NCBI RefSeq assembly: GCF_030812595.1
Contig: NZ_JAUSSZ010000001.1
Location: forward strand, 372,001-436,000
DNA length: 64,000 nucleotides
DNA from: Arthrobacter bambusae
GTDB taxonomy: Bacteria; Actinomycetota; Actinomycetes; Actinomycetales; Micrococcaceae
Direction of reading: 5' to 3'
Part shown: piece after piece, positions 1-8,915 of the stretch
How positions within the stretch are numbered: position 1 is the stretch's first letter
Layout of the letters: every line of letters starts with the position of its first letter
Notes under the pieces: model-generated
What the model saw: the letters and a program-made list of their open reading frames with translations, nothing else
Told to the model about the DNA's origin: nothing
Database searches by the model: none
Translations under genes and position numbers: made by a program

Positions 1-510
1 AAGGGCCTTGAGGATTTCGACCTGCTGCGCCTGCCCAATGGGCAGGGTCCCGACGATCGCACGCGGGTCCAAAGTGAAGCCCGTCTCTTCCAGCAGCCGG
101 GCAAAGTGGGCGGCGTCTTTCCGGGAACGAAGAAGGCTCCCTGTGTTGGACCACCGGCCCAGGAAAACATTTTCCAGTACCGAGAGCCCCGGGATGAGCG
201 CCAGTTCTTGGGAGATCAGCGAAATTCCGTTGGAAATCGAGTCCCGCGGCGCGGTGATCCTGACCGTACGGCCATCGAGTGCCACGGTGCCGGAATCGGC
301 CACGATGGCGCCACCAAGAATCTTCAGCAAGGTACTCTTCCCGGCGCCGTTTTCCCCCATGATGCCGTGGATCTCCCCGGGGGCAATGGATAGGGTGACG
401 CCCTGCAGTACCGTGCTCGAACCGTACCGCTTGCCGATTCCGGCGACGCTGATCTCCGGGGCCCTGCCCGGATGGACATGTTCTGGTGTTGCCAACTGTT
501 GTATAGCCAT
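1..510 (-). CDS. Sugar-type ABC transporter ATP-binding protein (N-terminal part, runs off window)
   Basis: This is the first 170 residues of an RbsA/MglA-type ATPase; the rest lies beyond the left edge of the window. Translation from the ATG at 510 shows a Walker A motif GENGAGKST at about residues 56-64 and a Q-loop context (SQELALIPGLSVLENVFLG) typical of the first nucleotide-binding domain of tandem-domain sugar ATPases. The visible part ends in the helical region just before the signature motif (GTLPIGQAQQVEILKAL). It follows the binding-protein gene on the same strand with a 95-bp gap containing a strong hairpin. It should energise import of the ligand captured by the upstream lipoprotein. 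The substrate is unknown; linkage to hydantoinase genes suggests something other than a simple sugar. Confidence 0.9.
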   Translation of the reverse strand, partial: MAIQQLATPEHVHPGRAPEISVAGIGKRYGSSTVLQGVTLSIAPGEIHGIMGENGAGKSTLLKILGGAIVADSGTVALDGRTVRITAPRDSISNGISLISQELALIPGLSVLENVFLGRWSNTGSLLRSRKDAAHFARLLEETGFTLDPRAIVGTLPIGQAQQVEILKAL

Positions 511-548
511 CGTGACCTCTGGAGATGGAAGGGGACTTTCGTGCTTGG

Positions 549-582
549 CCCCGGGCCGGAGCGGGAGCGCTCCGGCCCGGGG
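549..582 (-). terminator. Intercistronic GC hairpin between binding protein and ATPase genes
   Basis: A perfect 15-bp inverted repeat (arms 549-563 and 568-582, loop GGAG) lies between the binding-protein stop and the ATPase start. There is no U tract, so it is more likely an mRNA-stabilising or attenuating stem that lets the binding protein be made in excess than a full terminator. A similar stem occupies the same position in the second RbsABC-type operon (41931-41964). Confidence 0.7.
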
Positions 583-605
583 CGGTTCCCTGGTTGTGCC
601 AGGGC

Positions 606-1628
606 CTAGTCGGAGTACTTCGAGACGTAGTTCACGGCGTCCAGCGCCTGCTTCGTTCCTTTGCCCTGGTTCGGAGCCAGGGTCGCCTCGTCGACCGCCG
701 TCGCGACCTGCTGGCCCCGGGCCTTGGCGAGCCCGAGTTCTGTAGCCTTGGCACCGTTGGCCACGACGTCGCTGACGTAGATGGAGAACCACTTGCCGGA
801 CCGGACGGCTTCAACGTTGGACTTGGACGCGCCATTGCCGATGAATTTGATCTTGCTGTCGCCCGCCGCAGCCGCCGCCCCGGTGATCGCCTGCGATGCG
901 CCGATGACGACGTCGACATCGGGGTTGGCCTGGAAAACGTTCTGGAACGCCTGGCGGCCGCTGTCCTGGGTGTAACCGCCTTCAACACTGGCCACCAGTT
1001 TGATCTTGGGGTCGGTGGACAACTCAGCCTTCACGGCATCTGTTCGGGCGTTATCCAGGGGGAGGGATTTGAATCCTTCCAGGTATGCGACCTTGCACGT
1101 GTCCCCCGGGACAGTGGCGCAAGCCTCCTTGCCCATTTCACCGAGCACTTTGCCGTTGCTGGTCGGGAGGTCCACGATGCTGATGGCACCAGGAACCTGC
1201 GGCTGGATCGTGTCGAACTTCGGTCCGATGACCGAGAACTCGACAACAACGGTGATACCGGCCTGGACCGCCTGCTGCAGTGGTGCGATGAGCGCCTGGT
1301 TATCGTTGGCCTGGACGACGATCACCTCGAATTGCTTGGAGGTGACGGCGTCCTGGATCTGCTGGACTTGGGTCTGCGCGTTGAAGTTGGGGTCAACGAA
1401 CGTGGCGCTGGCGTTGTTGGCCTTCGCCGCCTGCTCGACACCGAGGAAGGTTCCCTGGGCGAAGCCGTTGGACTTGGCGAAACCGAAGAACCCGACCTTG
1501 AGCTGCTTGCCGGCATCGGCGGCCGAGGCAGGTCCCGCGGCGGCTTGCGTGGGAGGTGCGCAGGCGGACGTCAGTAGGGCGAGGCCGGCGAGAGTCATGG
1601 CTGCGGCTGATCGCTTGAAGTGTTTCAC
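606..1628 (-). CDS. RbsB-type substrate-binding lipoprotein of an ABC transporter
   Basis: A 340-residue periplasmic-binding-protein-like family I protein (ribose/galactose type). It starts at GTG 1628 with AAAGGA upstream. The N-terminus is a lipoprotein signal ending in LLTSAC, with the lipidated cysteine at residue 23, so the mature protein is anchored outside the membrane. The mature part begins LKVGFFGFAKSNGFAQG and continues with segments such as VIVVQANDNQALIAPL and DVVIGASQAITGAA, as in sugar and autoinducer-type binding proteins. It lies 35 bp downstream of hyuB and precedes the ATPase, so it belongs to the hyuA-hyuB-SBP-ATPase operon. The ligand cannot be read from the sequence; the hydantoinase partners suggest a cyclic amide or an N-containing compound. 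Confidence 0.88.
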   Translation of the reverse strand: MKHFKRSAAAMTLAGLALLTSACAPPTQAAAGPASAADAGKQLKVGFFGFAKSNGFAQGTFLGVEQAAKANNASATFVDPNFNAQTQVQQIQDAVTSKQFEVIVVQANDNQALIAPLQQAVQAGITVVVEFSVIGPKFDTIQPQVPGAISIVDLPTSNGKVLGEMGKEACATVPGDTCKVAYLEGFKSLPLDNARTDAVKAELSTDPKIKLVASVEGGYTQDSGRQAFQNVFQANPDVDVVIGASQAITGAAAAAGDSKIKFIGNGASKSNVEAVRSGKWFSIYVSDVVANGAKATELGLAKARGQQVATAVDEATLAPNQGKGTKQALDAVNYVSKYSD

Positions 1629-1663
1629 GGGCGATCCTTTCTGTAGTGAATCTGCGGTGGTGG

Positions 1664-3337
1664 TTAGTATCCGTAGTGGGTTCTGGCGAAGTCCTCGGTG
1701 ATGAAACCGTTGACAATGTCGTAGGCGATGTCCTCGTGGGAGCGTTTGGAGACATCCCCGAACCCGCCGCCGCCTCCGACGGCGAGGCGAACGACGTCGC
1801 CGGCCTTAACCTTTCGGGCGTTGGCCTTCAAGGTACGGACCTCATCGCTGCGACCGGGGTTGATGACAACTTCGGGACCTTGCGCGTCCGAACCGCCGAA
1901 GAGGCCCCAGGCCGGGGTCTTTGACCTTTCGAACCAGAGCCCCACGACGCAGTCGGCGAGGAACTCGTATTCACGTACCACGCCGTTGCCGCCGCGCCAC
2001 TGGCCGGGCCCGCCGGAGTTGGGCCGGATGGAGTATTCGTTGATACGGAGCGGGTAGCGGGTCTCCATCATCTCGATGGGCAGGTCCTTCAGCGAGCCGT
2101 TGACATTGTTGATCATGGCTGACTCGCCGTCGGTGCCCTGCCATGCGCCCCAGCCACCGAGGGTGGCCTCCATGCTGACGAAGTTCCGGCCGAAGCGCGG
2201 ATCGAAGCCGGCCGCAGTGATGATCATCGAGTCACCGTGGCTCGCGCTGGCCACGCGTTCGGGCATGGCAGGCGCCATGGCCTTGGAGACGAGATCGATC
2301 AGGAGGCCAAGGTGGGAAAAGTACCACTGGCAGGGGGCAGGTGCGACCGCGCCAAGAACTGAGCCGGAGCGCACCTGCGTGGTCATGGGCCGGAAGGATC
2401 CGCCGTTGGAGTTGGAGTCCGGGCTGATCAGCAGCTTGTAGCCCACCCGCAGGGCCGAGACGGCCTGGGCTGCGCCGCAGTTAACTGGCCCGGTGGTCTG
2501 GTCAGCCGATTCGGTGACGTCAAAGTCAACGGTGTCGCCGGCGACGGTGATCCTCAGCTTGATGGGAATGGGGGAATCCAGGTTGATTCCATCGTTGTCC
2601 AGCACTCCCTCGGCTTCGTAGACGCCGTCGGGGATGGTCCGGACTGTTTCGCGTTCGATTTCCTCGGTCTGGCGGAAGATTTCGTCCCGGGCCGCGTCCA
2701 ACTTCTCCATGCCGTATCGGCCCACGAGTTCCTTCATCCGGGTTGTTCCCATCCGAAGGGCGGCGACCATCGCGTGCATGTCACCGATGGTCTGGTAGGG
2801 GAAGCGCACATTGGTGCGGATGAGGTCGACGACGGACGTTTCCACCCCGGCCTCCATCAGCTTGACCGGGCCCATCCGGAACCCTTCCTGGAAAATGTCG
2901 GTGGCGTCCATGGAACCGCCCACGTCCTTGGATCCCATGTCCATCCAGTGCGCACGGGTGGCGGCGAAGCCGACTACCGCGCCGGCGTCGAAAATCGGAG
3001 CGAAAATCGTGACGTCGTTCAGATGGGTACCGCCCAAGTAGGAATCATTGAGGATCCAAACGTCCCCTTCTTTCCATACTTCGCGGCCGTAAAGCTCCTC
3101 CACCGCGATGGAGCAGGTTTCCAGGTTGCCCAGGAAGAGCGGCAGGCCGGCGGATTGCCCGAGCACGCGGTGCTCGGTGTCCAGCAGGGCCACCACACAG
3201 TCCCCGCCTTCGTAGAGGATGGGGGAATACGCGGAGCGGATCAGGGTGGCGTTCATGTCGTCCGCGGCGCTGGTAAGCGCGTTGCGGATGATTTCCACGG
3301 TCACGGGATCAAGGGTTTTGACTGCTTCGATTGTCAT
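1664..3337 (-). CDS. hyuB: Hydantoinase B / oxoprolinase family protein
   Basis: A 557-residue HyuB/OPLAH-beta family protein, close to the usual family length. Such proteins pair with HyuA to hydrolyse cyclic amides (N-methylhydantoin, 5-oxoproline, acetophenone-type carboxylation in some relatives) using ATP. Visible family features are the N-terminal DPVTVEIIRNAL segment, the early stretch IRSAYSPILYEGGDCVVALLD, and the C-terminal glycine-rich NSGGPGQWRGGNG and GGGGGFGD segments. It starts at ATG 3337, 10 bp after the hyuA stop, so the subunits are co-translated in the usual A-B order. The neighbouring transporter probably imports the substrate. The exact substrate is not determinable here. 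Confidence 0.92.
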   Translation of the reverse strand: MTIEAVKTLDPVTVEIIRNALTSAADDMNATLIRSAYSPILYEGGDCVVALLDTEHRVLGQSAGLPLFLGNLETCSIAVEELYGREVWKEGDVWILNDSYLGGTHLNDVTIFAPIFDAGAVVGFAATRAHWMDMGSKDVGGSMDATDIFQEGFRMGPVKLMEAGVETSVVDLIRTNVRFPYQTIGDMHAMVAALRMGTTRMKELVGRYGMEKLDAARDEIFRQTEEIERETVRTIPDGVYEAEGVLDNDGINLDSPIPIKLRITVAGDTVDFDVTESADQTTGPVNCGAAQAVSALRVGYKLLISPDSNSNGGSFRPMTTQVRSGSVLGAVAPAPCQWYFSHLGLLIDLVSKAMAPAMPERVASASHGDSMIITAAGFDPRFGRNFVSMEATLGGWGAWQGTDGESAMINNVNGSLKDLPIEMMETRYPLRINEYSIRPNSGGPGQWRGGNGVVREYEFLADCVVGLWFERSKTPAWGLFGGSDAQGPEVVINPGRSDEVRTLKANARKVKAGDVVRLAVGGGGGFGDVSKRSHEDIAYDIVNGFITEDFARTHYGY

Positions 3338-3347
3338 GACAGGTACC

Positions 3348-5399
3348 TCAGTTTCCTTCGACGTCTTGGGTGCGGATGACCAGGGAGCCTAGTTCGTCGA
3401 CAGTGACGTCGTACCCCGGCGGGACCACGGTCGTGGCGGTTTGCTCGACGATGATGGCAGGACCTTCGAACGTGTGGCCCGCGGCCAGATCGTCCCGACG
3501 GACCACCGTGGTGTCGTGTTCGACGTGGTCGAAGACCACGCGGCGGATTTCGTGCTTGAAGTCCGGGCTCTGCGCCGGAGCGAAGAGCGGCGCTTCCAAG
3601 CGGCCCAGGTCCCCGACTGCCTGCGTCCGCAGTGCGACGATCTCGATGGGCGCGCCGTGGTTCGAGTGGCCGTAACGCTCGTGGTACATGGCCGAGAAGC
3701 GGGCGGCGAGATCGGCGAGGAATCCCGGAGATTCGGGTTCGTCGGCAGAGGTCAGCGGTACATTCAACGTGAATTCCTGCGACTGGTAGCGGACGTCCAC
3801 CGAGGCGGTGGTGCGGCGGCTTTCCTCCGGTACCCCTTCCGAGACCAGCGAGCTGAGGCCTTCGACTTCCATGGACCGCAGGACACCGGCCATGTCCGCC
3901 GGATCGATGTCTTCGTCGAGGTAGAAGTAGGGTTCGGAGAAGTCCTTGCGGATGTTGGTTTGCAGCATGCCCCAAGCGGAGAAGGCGCCGGGAAACCGCG
4001 GAACGACGGTTTCCGGGATGCCCAGTTCCTTCGCAAGGAAGACGGCGTGCATGGGGCCCGCACCGCCGAAGGCCACGAGTGCGAAGTCGCGGGGCTCGAT
4101 GCCGCGGGAGATGGTGATCGTCCGGATGGCCTGCGCCATCTGGGAGTTGGCGACGTCGCAGATGCCTTCAGCCATGGCGATGGGATCCAGGCCGAGTTGA
4201 TCGCCCACAGTCTTGAGCGCGGTGATGGCAGCCTCGCGGTCCAGGGCCACCTGCCCGCCGGCAAACCAATCGGGGTCGACGCGGCCCAGCACCAGGTTGG
4301 CGTCGGTGACGGTTGGCTCGGTACCGCCGCGGCCGTAACAAGCCGGTCCTGGCGTGGCCCCGGCCGAGCGCGGACCGACACGGAGCCCGCCGGCTTCGAG
4401 CCAGGCCACCGAGCCTCCGCCGGCGCCCACGGTGTGGATGTTGACGACGCTCATGAGCATCGGCAGGCCTTCCAGGTGGGCCTCTGTGGAGACATCCGGC
4501 TTGCCGTCGACCACGAGGGAAACGTCGAAGGAGGTTCCGCCCATATCCACGCCGATAAGGTTGCGGTTGCCGGAGACACCGGCCAGTTCGACGTCGCCCA
4601 TTGCCCCGCCGACGGGGCCGGAGAGCAGGGTTTGCAGCGGACGCTTGCGGGCCGATTCAGCCGTCAGAACGCCGCCGGAGGACTGCATGATGTGCAGCGG
4701 CGCCTCCACGCCGCGGTGTGCGAGTTTTTCTTCCAGGTCCAGAAGGTAGTTGCGGACCACCGGACCGGTGTAGGCCTCGACGACGGCTGAGGAAGTGCGC
4801 TCGTATTCGCGCCATTCCTTCGCTGCTTCGTGCGAAAGGGAGATCGTAAAGTCTTCACCCAGTTCCTCAAGCAGGATTTCGCGTGCACGGAGTTCGTGCG
4901 CGGGGTTCTTGTAGCTGAAGAGGAAAGCGACGGCAACGGCGCCATACCCTTCATCGATGGCCCGGCGCGCCGCCTGCCGGACGGCCACCTCGTCCAGCGG
5001 CCGGATCTCGTTGCCCTGGCCGTCGAGCCGGCCACCGACCCCGATGACGTCTTTTCGCTCAACCAGCGGCGCCGGCTTGCGGTACTGGGCGTTGTAGAGC
5101 TCCAGCCGGGGGCCGCGGGCGATGTGGTAGCTGTCCTCCACTCCGGCGGTGGCCAGGAGTAGCACGGGCACGCCGCGGCGTTCAAGGAAGGCGTTCAGCC
5201 CCTGGGTCGTCCCGTGGACCAGGAATTCGATGTCGGACAGGTCGCCGACAATCGACTCGAGTCCAGCGATGACGCCGGCGCTTAGGTTGCCCGGCGTCGT
5301 GGATGCCTTCGTGGCCTCATACGTCCCGGACTGCTGGTCGTACGCCACAATGTCTGTGAACGTTCCCCCGATGTCCATTGAGACCCTGTAGTTCGGCAT
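3348..5399 (-). CDS. hyuA: Hydantoinase A / oxoprolinase family protein
   Basis: A 683-residue HyuA family protein with the ASKHA-type ATPase fold. The phosphate-binding motif DIGGTFTDIVAYD lies near residue 9, a second motif GVDMGGTSFDVSLV near residue 290, and HGTTQGLNAFLERRG near residue 63. Length and motif order are normal for N-methylhydantoinase / acetone-carboxylase-like alpha subunits. The ATG at 5399 has GAGGAG eight bases upstream. It is the first gene of the leftward operon; the upstream non-coding stretch probably holds the promoter. With HyuB it would open an imported cyclic amide or related ring in the cytoplasm. Confidence 0.92.
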   Translation of the reverse strand: MPNYRVSMDIGGTFTDIVAYDQQSGTYEATKASTTPGNLSAGVIAGLESIVGDLSDIEFLVHGTTQGLNAFLERRGVPVLLLATAGVEDSYHIARGPRLELYNAQYRKPAPLVERKDVIGVGGRLDGQGNEIRPLDEVAVRQAARRAIDEGYGAVAVAFLFSYKNPAHELRAREILLEELGEDFTISLSHEAAKEWREYERTSSAVVEAYTGPVVRNYLLDLEEKLAHRGVEAPLHIMQSSGGVLTAESARKRPLQTLLSGPVGGAMGDVELAGVSGNRNLIGVDMGGTSFDVSLVVDGKPDVSTEAHLEGLPMLMSVVNIHTVGAGGGSVAWLEAGGLRVGPRSAGATPGPACYGRGGTEPTVTDANLVLGRVDPDWFAGGQVALDREAAITALKTVGDQLGLDPIAMAEGICDVANSQMAQAIRTITISRGIEPRDFALVAFGGAGPMHAVFLAKELGIPETVVPRFPGAFSAWGMLQTNIRKDFSEPYFYLDEDIDPADMAGVLRSMEVEGLSSLVSEGVPEESRRTTASVDVRYQSQEFTLNVPLTSADEPESPGFLADLAARFSAMYHERYGHSNHGAPIEIVALRTQAVGDLGRLEAPLFAPAQSPDFKHEIRRVVFDHVEHDTTVVRRDDLAAGHTFEGPAIIVEQTATTVVPPGYDVTVDELGSLVIRTQDVEGN

Positions 5400-5823
5400 G
5401 TGTATCTCCTCATGGCTTTGCTAGATCCGCTGTGTGGAAAATCACGATATACAGGCGGCTCAGCTCGCCGGGGTGCGAGTTGCCCGATTTGGATGGGTCC
5501 TATTGGGCAAAGTGCACTTGATCATCAAAAAGACCCTGCAGTCTGGCGGCCGTTTTTAATTTAAAAGTTTGAACCGCGGCCGTCGTGGCCGGTTGACAGG
5601 ATCTCGGGCTGCACCGCGCGGAGGCCTCGGTGAGGAGATGGAGGCAGCCGCGCTCGACCGCGAGCGGCAAGGAGGCAGCGACGCTCGACCGCGCGGCGGC
5701 ATGCGTAACCGGGCGTCATCGGCGTCGGCGTGGGCGGCGTTGAGCATCGCCGTCGGCGGCTTCGCCTGCATCGACGAAACCGAAACGGATCAACAGGACG
5801 CCGTGGTGCGGCCGGCAGGAACG
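5400..5823. promoter_or_regulatory. Non-coding region upstream of hyuA; candidate operator elements
   Basis: No convincing gene lies in these 424 bp. Visible elements are a 10-bp palindrome AAGTGCACTT (5510-5519, about 110 bp upstream of hyuA) and an isolated AT-rich island in otherwise GC-rich DNA (TTTTAATTTAAAA, 5552-5564), itself a near-palindrome. The 5620-5820 part is GC-rich with no recognisable signal. The promoter of the hyuA operon must lie here or further upstream; I could not identify convincing -35/-10 boxes. Confidence 0.4.
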
Positions 5824-6840
5824 CTAGTGTTTCCGGGTGCTGGCCCGGGGTGCCAGTCCGATGGCGTTGTAGCACTGGTCGACTAGTTCCATGGTTTGGA
5901 CGGCGTCGTCGCTGTCTGTCGGCATGGGGGTTCCGCGCCGGACCAGTGCGGCGAAAGCCTCAAGCTGATAAGTGTAGGAGGATCTTGTGCCCAGGTGCTC
6001 GATCCGTTGGCCGTCAGTCGTCTTCACCTCGAGGCTGTCATCGGTATGAGGGAGGATGAAGTTTGCCACGGTGGCTTGTCCCTTGCTTCCAATGGCGCGG
6101 TAGGTCATTTCGACTCTGGGGCCGTTCATATTGCATCGTGCTGTTGCGGTGATGCCGGAGGGATAGACCAGCTCAGCGTCAACCCATTCGTCCACTCCCG
6201 GCAGGCCGCTCCGTTCGGCTCCTCGGGCGCTGAGGAAGGTGGGATTCCCACCGGCCAAGGGGGCCATGGCCCGAATGGCATGGAGGCTGTAGCATCCCAG
6301 GTCCATGAGTGCTCCGCCCGCGAGTGGCAGTGACCACCGGGGGTCTTCGGGCGATGGAGGCGGAATCATCACCATGGTTTCCACATGCTGGAGCTCGCCA
6401 AGTTCCCCGGAGGCGACCAGTTCATGGAGTCTCTTCGTGACAGGGTGGTAAAGATAGTGGAAGCCGTCGACGACCTTGACACCCGCGCGCTTGCCTGCGT
6501 CACGCACTTCCCTGGCTTCTGCTGCATTTGCGGCGAACGGTTTCTCTGACAGGACGTGTTTTCCCGCGGCGACGGCCGCCAGGTTCCACCGGGCGTGCAG
6601 GGAGTTGGCGAGCGGGTTGTAGACCGCTTCGATGTCCGGATCATTGACAACGTCTTCGTAGGATCCGAGTACCCGTTCGACGCCGTACCGGTTGGCGAAG
6701 TCCTGTGCCCTGTCCCTGTCGCGGGCTGCGACGGCCACTAACCGCGCTCCCGTCAGCTTGGCAGGTTCAATGATGGATGTCGGGCTAATGCGGGACGCTC
6801 CCAGGATGCCGATGCGCAGTGGTGCTTCTTCTGGATCCAT
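5824..6840 (-). CDS. Gfo/Idh/MocA family NAD(P)-dependent oxidoreductase
   Basis: A 338-residue sugar/polyol dehydrogenase of the Gfo/Idh/MocA family. The start chosen is ATG 6840 (MDPEEAPL), with AAAGGA nine bases upstream; the frame is open further upstream but without a ribosome site. The N-terminal Rossmann motif GILGASRISP is followed by the family EKP motif (HVLSEKPFAANAAEA) near residue 95 and VVDGFHYLYHP, which carries the region of the catalytic residues. Family members oxidise ring hydroxyls of sugars, inositols or anhydrosugars. It is the last gene of the leftward operon running from 12910 and probably supplies or reduces a keto-sugar for the neighbouring TIM-barrel isomerases. Confidence 0.9.
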   Translation of the reverse strand: MDPEEAPLRIGILGASRISPTSIIEPAKLTGARLVAVAARDRDRAQDFANRYGVERVLGSYEDVVNDPDIEAVYNPLANSLHARWNLAAVAAGKHVLSEKPFAANAAEAREVRDAGKRAGVKVVDGFHYLYHPVTKRLHELVASGELGELQHVETMVMIPPPSPEDPRWSLPLAGGALMDLGCYSLHAIRAMAPLAGGNPTFLSARGAERSGLPGVDEWVDAELVYPSGITATARCNMNGPRVEMTYRAIGSKGQATVANFILPHTDDSLEVKTTDGQRIEHLGTRSSYTYQLEAFAALVRRGTPMPTDSDDAVQTMELVDQCYNAIGLAPRASTRKH

Positions 6841-6918
6841 TTGTGGAGTCCTTTCTCGTGTTCCTGATGTCGCTTTCGCCCCGCCCGCATGGGTCATAGC
6901 GCGTCCCGGCCTGTTGAG

Positions 6919-7914
6919 CTACTGGCTGAAGGCGGCGTCGAAGCTGGTTTGGGAGGCGGGGAAGTCGTATTTTTTGAGGTTGGCGAGGGCTTCGGGGGCG
7001 CCGTGGAGGCGGTCCATGCCGGCGTCTTCCCATTCGATCGAGATGGGCCCGGTGTAGCCGATCGCGGTGAGGGCGCGGAAGGAGGATTCCCAGGGCACGT
7101 CGCCGCGTCCGGCGGAGACGAAGTCCCAGCCGCGGCGGGGGTCGCCCCAGGGCAGGTGGGAGCCCAGGACGGTGTTGCGGCCGGTGGGGCGCAGCTTGGT
7201 GTCTTTGCAGTCCACGTGGTAGATCCGGTCTTTGAAGTCCCAGATGAAGGACACGGGGTCGATGCCTTGCCACATGAAGTGGGAGGGGTCCCAGTTCAGG
7301 CCGAACGCTTCGCGGTGTCCGATCGCTTCCAGGGCCCTGACGGTGGTCCAGTAGTCGTACGCGATTTCGGAGGGGTGGACTTCGTGGGCGAAGCGGACCC
7401 CGTTTTCGTCGAAAACGTCCAGGATGGGGTTCCAGCGGTCGGCGAAGTCCTGGTAGCCGGCGTCGATGACCTTTTCGGGGACGGGCGGGAACATGGCCAC
7501 GTATTGCCAGATGGAGGAGCCGGTGAATCCGACGACGGTGTCCACGCCCAGGGCGCGGGCGAGGCGGGCGGTGTGTTTCATTTCCTCGGCGGCGCGTTGG
7601 CGGACGCCTTCGGGGTCCCCGTCGCCCCAGACCTTGGCGCCGACGATGGCTTCGTGGCGGAAGTCGATGGGGTCATCGCACACGGCCTGGCCCTTGAGGT
7701 GGTTGGAGATGGCCCAGACCTTGAGGTTGTACTTGTCCAGGACCGCGAGTTTGGACTCGACGTAGCCGGGTTCCTCCCAGCGCCAGGCGTCCAGGTGGTC
7801 ACCGGACACGGCGATTTCCAGGCCGTCGTAGCCCCAGCCGGAGGCGAGCCTGGCGACTTCTTCGAAGGGCAGGTCGGCCCATTGGCCGGTGAACAAGGTA
7901 TACGGGCGGGGCAT
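6919..7914 (-). CDS. Sugar phosphate isomerase/epimerase (TIM barrel, xylose-isomerase-like)
   Basis: A 331-residue member of the AP-endonuclease-2 / IolE-like TIM-barrel family. The start is ATG 7914 (MPRPYTLF) with AAGGAG just upstream; a longer frame to 8007 lacks a ribosome site. The sequence shows WGYDGLEI near the N-terminus, TVVGFTGSSIW, the metal-site-like GLNWDPSHFMWQG and a C-terminal ISIEWEDAGMDR. It is clearly paralogous to the protein encoded at 39736-40737, matching along its whole length. The family catalyses metal-dependent isomerisation, epimerisation, dehydration or beta-elimination on sugars and keto-sugars; the specific reaction is unknown. It lies between two other enzymes of the same operon. 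Confidence 0.88.
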   Translation of the reverse strand: MPRPYTLFTGQWADLPFEEVARLASGWGYDGLEIAVSGDHLDAWRWEEPGYVESKLAVLDKYNLKVWAISNHLKGQAVCDDPIDFRHEAIVGAKVWGDGDPEGVRQRAAEEMKHTARLARALGVDTVVGFTGSSIWQYVAMFPPVPEKVIDAGYQDFADRWNPILDVFDENGVRFAHEVHPSEIAYDYWTTVRALEAIGHREAFGLNWDPSHFMWQGIDPVSFIWDFKDRIYHVDCKDTKLRPTGRNTVLGSHLPWGDPRRGWDFVSAGRGDVPWESSFRALTAIGYTGPISIEWEDAGMDRLHGAPEALANLKKYDFPASQTSFDAAFSQ

Positions 7915-8025
7915 GGGTTCTCCTTGCGGGTTTGGGTACCGAGGGCTGCTCTGGATCCGGCTCCGGCTCCGGCGAGCCTGCCGGAGCCGGAGCAGCCCCC
8001 GGACCACGAGGTGGATCCGGGATTC

Positions 8026-8886
8026 TCAGACGGATTGGGATTTTTTCATGCAGTCCCTGACATAGGCATCGGACGCACGAAGATGCTCACCGACTTTTTC
8101 GAAGCTCCATCCCTGCGTGCCGTGGCATTTGAGGCTCGCCACGCCTTCGTAGCCGACACGGCGCAGCGTTCCCAGCATCACGGAGTGGTCAAGTGTCCCG
8201 TCGGGGCGGGGGAGTTGCTGGTCGGCTGGGCCGAAGTTGAGCCCGTCGGTGCCGTGGCGGTAGGCGCGGTCGATGTCCCAGATGTAGTAGTAGAAGAGCC
8301 TTTTGCGTTCGGCGAGGAACGTGATCGCTTCGCTGATGGTGTCCTGCATTACCCACAGGTGAGGGGGAGCGATGCAGACGCCGAGGTAGGGGTCGTCGAT
8401 GTCGCGGATGAGCCGTTTCATCTGTGCGAGCGTGTCAACGCCTTCGTCCCACCGCTGGTCTTCGTTGGCACCGGATTCGAAATCTGCGGAGAACGGGACG
8501 GTGAGGTGGTTTTCGACGGCGATGCGGACCCCGCGGCGCGCTCCTGCTTCCACGATGGGTGGCAGGAAGGTGGAGACGAAGTCGGGATAGTTGGCTTCGC
8601 AGTCGAAGATGAGGGTGTCGATTCCGAGGTCCGCGGCGAAATCAACGCGTTCAAGGATCTCTTCCTGGGTCTTTCCGTACACGGTGAGGCCACAGGGCTT
8701 GACCCCGTATTTGTCGAGCACTCCGAGGATTTTTCCCGGGTCATCTCCCGGGTTGACGTGGTGGGCCAGCGGAGCGGCGGAGGACCAGAGATTGACTTCC
8801 TTGAAGCCGATCTCGGCAAGGTCGCGGATCGAGTCTTCGAAGCCGTGGTCGTGATAGGGGACGAGCTCGGCGGCATATCTGAACAT
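8026..8886 (-). CDS. Sugar phosphate isomerase/epimerase (TIM barrel)
   Basis: A 286-residue TIM-barrel protein of the same broad superfamily but a different subfamily from its neighbour. It starts MFRYAAELVPYHDHGFEDS at ATG 8886, preceded by AAGGAGAGTACCC. Candidate metal ligands are in IFDCEANY, RIAVENHL and the C-terminal GVASLKCHGTQGW. It lies 29 bp downstream of the truncated zinc dehydrogenase and upstream of a second isomerase, so the operon carried at least two isomerase/epimerase activities beside two dehydrogenases. Such sets are seen in inositol, keto-glycoside and levoglucosan-type pathways; which one applies here is not determinable. Confidence 0.85.
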   Translation of the reverse strand: MFRYAAELVPYHDHGFEDSIRDLAEIGFKEVNLWSSAAPLAHHVNPGDDPGKILGVLDKYGVKPCGLTVYGKTQEEILERVDFAADLGIDTLIFDCEANYPDFVSTFLPPIVEAGARRGVRIAVENHLTVPFSADFESGANEDQRWDEGVDTLAQMKRLIRDIDDPYLGVCIAPPHLWVMQDTISEAITFLAERKRLFYYYIWDIDRAYRHGTDGLNFGPADQQLPRPDGTLDHSVMLGTLRRVGYEGVASLKCHGTQGWSFEKVGEHLRASDAYVRDCMKKSQSV

Positions 8887-8915
8887 GGGTACTCTCCTTG
8901 GGGGTCTGACGGGGT

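Noticed and set aside
525..1577. A 350-codon plus-strand frame
   Set aside because: It is antisense to the lipoprotein gene, whose lipobox and family match are clear; the plus frame shows no recognisable domain.
5556..5886. Open frames on both strands in the region upstream of hyuA
   Set aside because: Arg/Pro-rich translations without ribosome sites or family resemblance; treated as non-coding.
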